From an uncultured Oscillospiraceae bacterium (GTDB lineage Bacteria; Bacillota; Clostridia; Oscillospirales; Oscillospiraceae), in NCBI GenBank assembly GCA_910588625.1, contig CAJUQN010000008.1, forward strand, positions 1-61,215: 61,215 nucleotides of DNA, in the 5' to 3' direction. The notes below the pieces were generated by a model. That model was not told the DNA's origin. It saw only the letters and a program-made list of their open reading frames with translations, and searched no databases. Both the position numbers and the translations under genes were made by a program. Shown piece after piece: positions 32,207 to 39,354 of the stretch (the stretch's first letter is position 1; each line of letters opens with the position of its first letter).

Positions 32207-34093
32207 CTACGCCCCCAGCAGTTTCTGTTTGTTGAACTGTAACGTGTAGAGTTGGAAGTACCGCCCCTTGAGAGCCAGCAATTCCTGGTGGGTGCCGGCT
32301 TCCAGAATCTCCCCGTGGGAGAGCACGATGATTTTGTCCGCGTGCTGGATGGTGGACAGCCGGTGGGCCACAATCAGCATGGTGCCGATGTTCTTCATCT
32401 TCTCCAGCGAGTCCTGAATGAGAAGCTCCGTCTCCGTGTCGATGTTGGCGGTGGCCTCGTCCAGAATCATGACAGCGGGTTTGTGCAGGATGGTGCGCAC
32501 GAAGCTGAGCAACTGGCGCTGTCCGGCGGAGAAGTTGCCGCCCCGCTCCCGGACCTCCTCGTCCAGTCCCCGGTCCAGCTTGCCGATGAAGGCGTCGGCG
32601 TTGACGTAGCGGCAGGCGTCCAAGATTTCGCCATCCGTGAAGCCCTCCTCCCGGAGGACGATGTTGCTCCGGATGGTGCCGGAGAACAGGAACACGTCCT
32701 GAAGCATCTGCCCGAAATGGCGGCGGAGAGAGGAAATCCTGATGTGCCGGATGTCCATGCCGTCAATCAAGATTTGCCCCTTCTGGATGTCGTAGTTCCG
32801 GCAGATGAGGGATAAAATGGTGGTCTTTCCCGACCCGGTGGAGCCCACAAAGGCGGCGGTCTGCTTTGCCTCCACGTGGAAGGACACCCCTTTGAGCACC
32901 CACTCCCCCGGCTCGTAGGCAAACCACACGTCCTTGAACTCGATTTCCCCCTGGATGTGGTCCAGCTCCACAGCGTCCGGGTCGTCCACCACCTCGGGGA
33001 CCAAATCAAAGACGGTGAAAATCTTCTCCGCCGAGGCCAGGGCGGACTGGAATTGGTTGAACTGCTCCGCCAGGGTCTGAATGGGGTTGAAAAACTTCTC
33101 GATATAGAGGTAGAACGCCACCAGCGTTTCGCTGGTGATAACCTGCCCCAGGAAGGTGGTGTTCTGAATATACCCCTTGCCGCCCAGGTACAGCAGGCAC
33201 AGCACCGAGGAGATGTACAGCATATACACCATGGGCCGGAAGATGCCGAACACGAAAATCTGGTTCTGCTTGGCCTTTTTCAGGCTTTCGCTCTTAGCAA
33301 AAAATTCCTTCCGCTTGCGCTCCTCCTGGTTGAAAATCTGGGTGATTTTGATGCCGGACAAATTTTCAGAAAGATAGGTGTTGATATCGGTGGTGCGGTC
33401 CTTCACCACCCGGTACACCTTCCGGGTGAACTTGCGGAAAATAACCGTAAACAGCACCAGAAAAGGGGCGAAGCACAAAAACGCCAGGGTCAGGGACAGG
33501 TTCAGGGCGAACATGGCAATCGTCACGCCCACCACGATAAAGGCGTTTTTCGCCATCGCCACCAGCACATTGGTGAACATCTGAGAGATGGCGTTGGTGT
33601 CGTTGGCCACCCGTGTGACCAGTTTGCCTACGGGGATGCTGTTGAGCTGGTTGTGGGACAGGCTCTCGATGTGGGTGAACAGGTCTTGACGGAGTGCGGA
33701 AAGGATTTTCTGCCCCGTCTTTTGCAGGATAATGGACTGGAAGTAGGTGCATACCAGGGCTACGATGAGGATTCCGGCATACAGCGCCACCCAGCGCAGG
33801 AGGACCGGCGGCTCAAAGTGGTCCTTGATGAGCCCCTCCACATGGCCAATGATAAGGGGAGAAGCCAGGTCGTAGGTGATGGACAGCAGCATAATGAGCA
33901 GAACCCCAAAAAACTGCTTTTTGTAGGGCGCGGCGTATTTTGCCAGCCGCCGGAAAATCTCACTGTCTGGGATGTGGCGGTCAAAATCTGGGGCGGTCTT
34001 ATCCCGGCTCTCCCGCCGCCAGGCCAGGAGGAAGATCAGGGAGAACGCCCCGATGACGGCCCCCACCAGGAGGATGGGCAGATATTCACGCAT
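32207..34093 (-). CDS. ABC exporter half-transporter, consensus ATPase subunit
   Basis: 628 residues. An extra N-terminal helix (about 6-24) precedes a six-helix ABC exporter membrane domain (about 60-350) and a nucleotide-binding domain. Walker A is GSTGSGKTT, the signature is NFSAGQRQLL, and Walker B is MILDEATANID with the catalytic Glu, followed by the H-loop VAHRLST. It pairs with the upstream half-transporter, whose stop overlaps its start by eight bases. The pair looks like a heterodimeric BmrCD/TM287-288-type exporter; this subunit supplies the catalytic Glu of the consensus ATP site. Substrate unknown. Confidence 0.92.
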   Translation of the reverse strand: MREYLPILLVGAVIGAFSLIFLLAWRRESRDKTAPDFDRHIPDSEIFRRLAKYAAPYKKQFFGVLLIMLLSITYDLASPLIIGHVEGLIKDHFEPPVLLRWVALYAGILIVALVCTYFQSIILQKTGQKILSALRQDLFTHIESLSHNQLNSIPVGKLVTRVANDTNAISQMFTNVLVAMAKNAFIVVGVTIAMFALNLSLTLAFLCFAPFLVLFTVIFRKFTRKVYRVVKDRTTDINTYLSENLSGIKITQIFNQEERKRKEFFAKSESLKKAKQNQIFVFGIFRPMVYMLYISSVLCLLYLGGKGYIQNTTFLGQVITSETLVAFYLYIEKFFNPIQTLAEQFNQFQSALASAEKIFTVFDLVPEVVDDPDAVELDHIQGEIEFKDVWFAYEPGEWVLKGVSFHVEAKQTAAFVGSTGSGKTTILSLICRNYDIQKGQILIDGMDIRHIRISSLRRHFGQMLQDVFLFSGTIRSNIVLREEGFTDGEILDACRYVNADAFIGKLDRGLDEEVRERGGNFSAGQRQLLSFVRTILHKPAVMILDEATANIDTETELLIQDSLEKMKNIGTMLIVAHRLSTIQHADKIIVLSHGEILEAGTHQELLALKGRYFQLYTLQFNKQKLLGA

Positions 34094-35867
34094 TGTGCTT
34101 GGCTCCCTCCTCCTCCAGCTTTTGCAGCTCCACCATGTGGTGGTAGGCCGGACAGTTTTCGTACAGCTCGGTATGAGTGCCCACGGCGGTGACCGCGCCG
34201 TCCTCCAGGAAGATGATACGGTCCATCTGCTCCACAGTGGAGATGCGGTGGGCGATCAGGATGGTGGTGCGGCCCTGGCGCGTCTTCCTCAGGTTGTCCA
34301 GGATAGCCCGCTCCGTCTGGGTGTCCACGGCGGAAACGGAGTCGTCCAGAATCAGAATGGGCGCGTCCTTGATCAACGCCCGGGCGATGGAGATGCGCTG
34401 CTTCTGCCCACCGGACACGGTGACGCCCCGTTCCCCCAGCACTGTGTCATAGCCCAGAGGGAAATCCCGCACGTCCCGGTCCACGTCGGACAGCCCAGCG
34501 GCAAACACCACCCGGTTCTGGTCGGGGCTGTTGTGGGTGAAGTCGATGTTTCGGGCGATGGTGTCGCTGAACAAAAAATTGTCCTGGGGGACGTAGGCCG
34601 CCGCCCGGCGCACGTCCCGGATGGGGACGGTGTTCACATCGTGTCCGTCCACAAAAACGGTGCCGTTGGGCACGTTGCAGGTACGAAGGATCAGATCCAC
34701 CACCGTGGTTTTGCCCGAGCCGGTGCGGCCTACCAGGCCCACGCTCTCCCCGGCGTGGATGGTAAAGGACACGTCCCGCAGGGCGTCGAGCTCCCCGTCT
34801 GGGTAGCGGAAGGTGAGGTGCTTAAACTCGATGTCTCCCTTCACCCGGCCTAGAGGCGTCACGTCCGGGCGGTCGAACACATCACAGGGCGCGTCCAGCA
34901 GCCCGCTGATGCGCTTTAGGGACGCTTTGCCCCGGCTGGTCATGTCGATGAGTTCCGAGACAGCCATGATGGGCCACACGATGGCCTCGAAGTAGCCGAT
35001 GAACTCCATCAGCTCCCCGGCGTTGAAGGCGCCCTTCCACACCAGATAGCCGCCGTAGCCCAGGATGATGCACACCACCGACTCCACAAACAGCGTTACC
35101 AGGATGCGCAGAAGGACGGAGGCCCGGGTAAAATCCACGTTTGCGTCCTCATTCTCTTTGTTGAGGGCCTGAAAGGCCATCAGCTCTTTTGCCTCTTTCA
35201 CAAACGCCTTGATGACGGCGATGCCCGAAAAGCTCTCCTGGGAGAAGTCGGACAGTTTGGAGAACGCCGCCTGGCGGATATCCCACTTCTTCATCATGTA
35301 CCGGCCAACCACCGCGCTGGAGGCCAGCAGAAGGCCCATGGGGATCAGGGTCAGGGTGGCCAGGAATGGGTCCATCCGCCACATATGGTGGACGGATAAG
35401 CCGCCCAGCAGAAGGGCGTCAAAGAACATCAGAAAGCCGGAGCCGTAGCAGTCCTGCACGGTCTCCAGGTCGTTAGTGAACAGGCTCATGAGACTGCCCA
35501 CCTTGTTCTCCTGGTAGAACTGGCGGGAGAGGTCCTTGGCGTGGTCGAACATCTCGTTGCGCAGGCCGGTCTCCACCTTGATGGCCGCGCCGAAAATGCA
35601 CACACGCCACAAAAATCGGCCGATGACCATGGCGACTACGATCCACACCATGGGCAGGCAGATGCGGTCCAGCAGAAAGTCCATGTCAAAGGGGAGGTCC
35701 GCGCCGTCCACCGTGACATAGCCCTGGTTCATGCCGTTGATGACCTGCTGGTACAGGTTGGGGACGATCAGCTGGATGTAGTCCACCAGCACCAGCGCGG
35801 CCAGCCCCAGCAGGAGCCAGCCCGCGTATTTGAAGTAGTATTTGTTGATGTGCTTTCCGAAAATCAC
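34086..35867 (-). CDS. ABC exporter half-transporter, degenerate-site subunit
   Basis: 593 residues. A six-helix membrane domain (about 15-320) then a nucleotide-binding domain. Walker A is GRTGSGKTT, the signature is TVSGGQKQRI, and Walker B is ILILDDSVSAVD. The residue after the Walker B Asp is Asp where Glu is expected, the hallmark of the non-catalytic site of heterodimeric exporters. Its H-loop IAHRIST is intact. It is first in the two-gene operon and overlaps its partner. Confidence 0.92.
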   Translation of the reverse strand: MIFGKHINKYYFKYAGWLLLGLAALVLVDYIQLIVPNLYQQVINGMNQGYVTVDGADLPFDMDFLLDRICLPMVWIVVAMVIGRFLWRVCIFGAAIKVETGLRNEMFDHAKDLSRQFYQENKVGSLMSLFTNDLETVQDCYGSGFLMFFDALLLGGLSVHHMWRMDPFLATLTLIPMGLLLASSAVVGRYMMKKWDIRQAAFSKLSDFSQESFSGIAVIKAFVKEAKELMAFQALNKENEDANVDFTRASVLLRILVTLFVESVVCIILGYGGYLVWKGAFNAGELMEFIGYFEAIVWPIMAVSELIDMTSRGKASLKRISGLLDAPCDVFDRPDVTPLGRVKGDIEFKHLTFRYPDGELDALRDVSFTIHAGESVGLVGRTGSGKTTVVDLILRTCNVPNGTVFVDGHDVNTVPIRDVRRAAAYVPQDNFLFSDTIARNIDFTHNSPDQNRVVFAAGLSDVDRDVRDFPLGYDTVLGERGVTVSGGQKQRISIARALIKDAPILILDDSVSAVDTQTERAILDNLRKTRQGRTTILIAHRISTVEQMDRIIFLEDGAVTAVGTHTELYENCPAYHHMVELQKLEEEGAKHNA

Positions 35868-35903
35868 GCCGGATTCCCTCTCTTTCCCATAAAGCGTCCC
35901 TAT

Positions 35904-35932
35904 AGTCTATCATACTCCGGGCGGCGCGTCCA
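35904..35932 (-). promoter_or_regulatory. Probable promoter of the ABC exporter operon
   Basis: On the minus strand TGGACG (35927-35932), a 17-base spacer and TAGACT (35904-35909). Both boxes match four of six bases. Confidence 0.45.
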
Positions 35933-36003
35933 TAGGGAAATGGCTAGGTTTTTGATATGATTTATGGGGTTTGTCAAAAGCCCTGGGGAAGGTGGAAAAA
36001 TAA

Positions 36004-36032
36004 TTGTTTTTCAGTTATAGACGTGATATAAT
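36004..36032 (+). promoter_or_regulatory. Promoter of the CAT-like gene with flanking inverted repeat
   Basis: TTGTTT (36004-36009), a 17-base spacer and a perfect TATAAT (36027-36032). A perfect 9-bp inverted repeat, TTTTTCAGT (36007-36015) and ACTGAAAAA (36034-36042), straddles the -10 box and may be an operator. Confidence 0.65.
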
Positions 36033-36061
36033 CACTGAAAAAGAAATCGGGAGGAATGGAT

Positions 36062-36730
36062 ATGGATTATCGTGTCATCGACTGGAAGCGCTACCCCCGA
36101 CGGGCACATTTCGAGTATTTTAACTCCATGGCGGATCCCTACGCCGGGGTGACGGCGGAGGTGGACATCACCCGCTTCCTGATGGCGTGCAGGGGAGCAG
36201 AAACGCCTTTTTTCCTCAGCTTTTTGTATTGTGCCGGGCGGGCGGCCAATGCCGTGCCAGAGCTGCGCCAGCGTATTCTGGATGGCAGGCCGGTGGAGTT
36301 CGCGTCCTGCGACACCTCTCATACCGTCCTGCGGCCAGACGGCGCCTACAGCTATTGCCGCCTTAACTGTATGCAAGCCTTTGGAGACTACCTGCCAACC
36401 GCCCAAGCCCTCCAGGAGGAGGCTAAGACCCACGGCGATTTGGACGATGGAGAGGACGCGCTCAGTCTGCTGTTCATCTCCACGCTCCCCTGGGTGCGGT
36501 ATACGGGCTTGCGCCAGCCGGCGCCCAGCCCGGCGGACAGCAACCCCCGGATCACTTGGGGGAAGTATGCGGCAGAGGGAGGCCGGACCGTCATGCCCGT
36601 CACCCTGCTGGTCAACCACGCCTTGGTGGACGGGGTGCATATGGGGGCGTTTTTCTCCGCGCTGGAGAACGAGATGGAGTGCTTTGTGGAGGAACAGGCC
36701 TCCGCACAGGGAAAAAGAGCAGGGGGCTGA
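36062..36730 (+). CDS. CatA-like chloramphenicol acetyltransferase family protein
   Basis: 222 residues, CAT size (type I-III are 213-219). The family transfers acetyl from acetyl-CoA to a hydroxyl group. The catalytic segment reads VNHALVDGVHMG with His186 and Asp190, equivalent to the HHxxxDG motif of CAT but with Asn in place of the first His. Start 36062 is chosen over 36056 because GGGAGG then has a seven-base spacing. Many such chromosomal homologues do not confer chloramphenicol resistance, so no resistance claim is made. It is a single gene between terminators. Confidence 0.8.
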   Translation: MDYRVIDWKRYPRRAHFEYFNSMADPYAGVTAEVDITRFLMACRGAETPFFLSFLYCAGRAANAVPELRQRILDGRPVEFASCDTSHTVLRPDGAYSYCRLNCMQAFGDYLPTAQALQEEAKTHGDLDDGEDALSLLFISTLPWVRYTGLRQPAPSPADSNPRITWGKYAAEGGRTVMPVTLLVNHALVDGVHMGAFFSALENEMECFVEEQASAQGKRAGG

Positions 36731-36744
36731 CCGCCCCCTGCTTT
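36717..36744. terminator. Terminator between CAT-like gene and hydrolase
   Basis: AGCAGGGGGC pairs with CGCCCCCTGCT, followed by TTT. It overlaps the CAT-like stop codon and lies directly after the convergent hydrolase stop. Confidence 0.7.
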
Positions 36745-37701
36745 TCAACTTACGTGCTTTTCCAGAAATGTCTGTACCGTGGACCAATACAGCTCCGGAT
36801 CTGTCCCCGCCGCCTCGCCGTGGGCCGCGCCGGGGACGGACAGCATTTCCTTGTCCTCGCAGTAGCAGGAATGATATACCTTATCCAGCATCCAGTAGGG
36901 GACAAAGGTGTCCTCCTCGCCGTGGATGAAGAGCATGGGGCGGCTGTCGTTATAGGATAACTGCTCCAGCGCCGACGCCTCCTTGAAACTGAACCCCGCC
37001 CGGACCTGGCACACCAGAGAGGCCGCGTCCAGTACTGGGAAGGTGGGCAGGCCGAACATCTCCTCCAGCTGGACGGCGAACTCGTCCCACACGGAGGTGT
37101 ACCCGCAGTCCTCGATGATACATTTCACGTTGGGGGATAGGTCCGCCTCTCCGGCTGTCATCATCACCGTGGCCCCGCCCATGGAGATGCCGAACAGGAT
37201 GATTTCCGCCTCTGGGTCCTGCTCCACCAGGGTGTCTACCCAGGCCACGATGTCCCTCCGCTCCAGCCAGCCCATGCTGGCATAGCGGCCCTGGCTGATC
37301 TCGTGGGACCGGGCGGCGGGGGCGAGAATGCTGTAGCCCATGTCGTAGAAGTGGGACGCATAGCCGCCCATGCCCTGGGGGATGCCGCCGTAGCCGTGGC
37401 AGATAACGGCGTATTTGTGGCTTTCCGACTCCTGGGGCAGGTACAGAGCGTGGAGGGCCAGCCCGTCATGGCTGGTGAGCCAGCGGTCCTCGGCGTTGCC
37501 GGCCAGCCAGGCCATGCTTTCCGTCAGATCCCACTCATCCGGGTCGTAGGCGCTGAGCATACCGCCCGCGTGGGGGTCCAGAGCGAAATTGAATAAGTAG
37601 TTCCCGGCGAAGGTCAGCGCCCCCGCCGTCAGCACCAGCAGGACGGCCAGCACAATCAGGGCGATTTTAAGTTTGCGGTGTTTTTTGACAGATTTCTCCA
37701 T
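36745..37701 (-). CDS. Membrane-anchored alpha/beta hydrolase
   Basis: 318 residues from MEKSVKKHRKLKIALIVLAV; one N-terminal helix (about 11-31) anchors it with the catalytic domain outside. The nucleophile elbow is GISMGG, the acid is in HGEEDTFVP and the base His is in PGAAHGEA, a complete triad of the BAAT/dienelactone-like type found in YqkD-like proteins. The oxyanion segment is CHGYGG. Substrate unknown. It has its own promoter and is not obviously linked to neighbours. Confidence 0.85.
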   Translation of the reverse strand: MEKSVKKHRKLKIALIVLAVLLVLTAGALTFAGNYLFNFALDPHAGGMLSAYDPDEWDLTESMAWLAGNAEDRWLTSHDGLALHALYLPQESESHKYAVICHGYGGIPQGMGGYASHFYDMGYSILAPAARSHEISQGRYASMGWLERRDIVAWVDTLVEQDPEAEIILFGISMGGATVMMTAGEADLSPNVKCIIEDCGYTSVWDEFAVQLEEMFGLPTFPVLDAASLVCQVRAGFSFKEASALEQLSYNDSRPMLFIHGEEDTFVPYWMLDKVYHSCYCEDKEMLSVPGAAHGEAAGTDPELYWSTVQTFLEKHVS

Positions 37702-37750
37702 GAAATCACGACCTTTTCGTTGAGATATCCGCATCCCGCGCGGACACCGA

Positions 37751-37779
37751 ATTATATCACACGCACCCGGCTTTGTCCA
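37751..37779 (-). promoter_or_regulatory. Promoter of the hydrolase gene
   Basis: On the minus strand TGGACA (37774-37779), a 17-base spacer and a perfect TATAAT (37751-37756), 50 bases before the start. Confidence 0.75.
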
Positions 37780-37882
37780 GAAAACCGGATCTATGCTGGG
37801 AAAGCAATGCCAGCCTGCGAAGCAATCTCCGCAGGCTGACAAATTTTGACCATATTCGCTCCCCAGGCGGCGGGAGGATTTC

Positions 37883-38926
37883 TTACTTGTCCTCGGCCCG
37901 GGCCATAGCCAGCTGGAAGTCCCGCTGGTCGGCGAAAATCTCATTCGTATAGGGGTTCTTCTTCTGCTCGATGGAGCGCTTGATGATGATGCCCAGCACC
38001 ACCACGTTGACGGCCAGGGCCAGCACCGCCACCACGCCCTGCATGGTGGGGTCGGCGGCGGCGGGCCGGACGGCGGCGTCCATCACCCCGTCGGCGTACA
38101 GCACGGGGATGACGGAGAAGCGGCTTGCGTCCTGGAACAGCGGGAACACCTGGGCGAACATGCACCACAGGGCCAGGGTGTTGGCCCGGTTCTGGATCCA
38201 GCCGCCCTTGTTCCAAAGGGCGTTGGCAAAGGTGGGGGCCAGCAGCAGGGCCAGGCCGCAGTACCAGGCGTGGGTGGGCAGGTTGTTATAGGTGTACTCG
38301 AAATTCCACAGGTCGTAAGCCAGAATATACAGGAAAGTCATATCCGGCCAGAGCATATCGTCCTTTTTCTTGGAGGTATAGATGCCCCACCAGCCCGTCA
38401 TACACAGGATATTGAGAATGCCCGCGATGCCGTTGACCCAGTTCCACCAGCCACCGTACAGCCACACATTTTCACTGGACAGCCACCAGCGGTCGCCGTT
38501 CTGGGCCAGGGACATGAGTCCCTTCACGCCGGACTCGAAATCGCTGACCACGGCGATCAGGATGTTGATGGCCACGATGACGAAGGGGAAGCACTTGAAC
38601 CAGTGGGTTTTACCGATGCTCCACTTGTACTTGAGCATCATGAAGCCGATACAGCCCGCCGTGGCGGCGTACAGCTTGGCATAGTGGAACCAGCTATTCA
38701 TATTGGTGTAGGTCTGGTTATTGAGCGCCCACTCCATGCCCATTCCGGCGCAGACATAGATGGCGATAAAGTATACCGTCAGCACGGCGGGTAGGGCCAG
38801 GAAGCAGATGATACCGCCCAGCTTGCTCCGGCGGGCGAACTCGTTGGCCAGGATCAGGCCGGCAAAGACCAGCAGCCAGCCCAGCAATTGCCAGCCCGCG
38901 CCGTCGCCGTAAACTTGAAATAGCAT
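37883..38926 (-). CDS. DUF5692-like multi-spanning membrane protein
   Basis: 347 residues, with eight or more hydrophobic segments (around 12-28, 36-56, 80-98, 108-125, 160-178, 198-212, 225-240, 305-325) and unusually many Trp residues (for example WLYGGWWNWVNGIAGI). It looks like the DUF5692 family of integral membrane proteins; function unknown. The start follows AAGGAGG. It lies 80 bases after hypA on the same strand, so it could be the last gene of the hypB-flavoprotein-hypA run. Confidence 0.75.
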   Translation of the reverse strand: MLFQVYGDGAGWQLLGWLLVFAGLILANEFARRSKLGGIICFLALPAVLTVYFIAIYVCAGMGMEWALNNQTYTNMNSWFHYAKLYAATAGCIGFMMLKYKWSIGKTHWFKCFPFVIVAINILIAVVSDFESGVKGLMSLAQNGDRWWLSSENVWLYGGWWNWVNGIAGILNILCMTGWWGIYTSKKKDDMLWPDMTFLYILAYDLWNFEYTYNNLPTHAWYCGLALLLAPTFANALWNKGGWIQNRANTLALWCMFAQVFPLFQDASRFSVIPVLYADGVMDAAVRPAAADPTMQGVVAVLALAVNVVVLGIIIKRSIEQKKNPYTNEIFADQRDFQLAMARAEDK

Positions 38927-39006
38927 TGTTTTGTCCTCCTTATTGCGGGGTCACCCCCGTTTTTCTCTCTCTTTTGGGCCCCGCCGGGCCCGGGGAAGGG
39001 TGTTGG

Positions 39007-39351
39007 TCAGTACGCTTCGATCTCCTTAATGTTGACCTCATTGCCGGCGAGGAGCCAGGTATCTCCACTCTGACAGTGAGGGCAGGTTTTGCCGTGGGCC
39101 ACAGTGGGGTAGTTCCGCCCGCAGCCGTCACAGTGGGTGACGGCGGGCAGCGTCTCGATTTTCAGCTTCGAACCGCGGACCAGTTCCTCTTTCGCCGCCG
39201 CCCACTTCCAGCAGTCGGTGAGGTAATCCGGCGCCACGCCGGACACCTCCCCCAGCTCCAGCACCACGGCGGAGATTTTCTCCAGATCATTGTCCGCCGC
39301 CACGCTTTCCACGCTCTTGATGATGTGGAACACGATACCCAGTTCGTGCAT
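39007..39351 (-). CDS. hypA: Hydrogenase nickel-insertion protein HypA
   Basis: 114 residues, the standard HypA size. It delivers Ni to [NiFe]-hydrogenase (or urease) precursors together with HypB. The N-terminal MHELGI with the Ni-binding His2-Glu3 is present, and the zinc site is the paired CxxC set CDGCGRN and CPHCQSGD. Its start is three bases after the stop of the flavoprotein gene. No hydrogenase structural gene is in the window. Confidence 0.93.
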   Translation of the reverse strand: MHELGIVFHIIKSVESVAADNDLEKISAVVLELGEVSGVAPDYLTDCWKWAAAKEELVRGSKLKIETLPAVTHCDGCGRNYPTVAHGKTCPHCQSGDTWLLAGNEVNIKEIEAY

Positions 39352-39354
39352 GGC

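Noticed and set aside
36062..36730. Chloramphenicol resistance gene
   Set aside because: The HHxxxDG motif has Asn for the first His, and many chromosomal CAT-like proteins do not acetylate chloramphenicol. Only family membership is supported.
37811..37838. Hairpin CAGCCTGCG/CGCAGGCTG as terminator of the DUF5692-like gene
   Set aside because: No T-run follows on the minus strand; termination cannot be supported.
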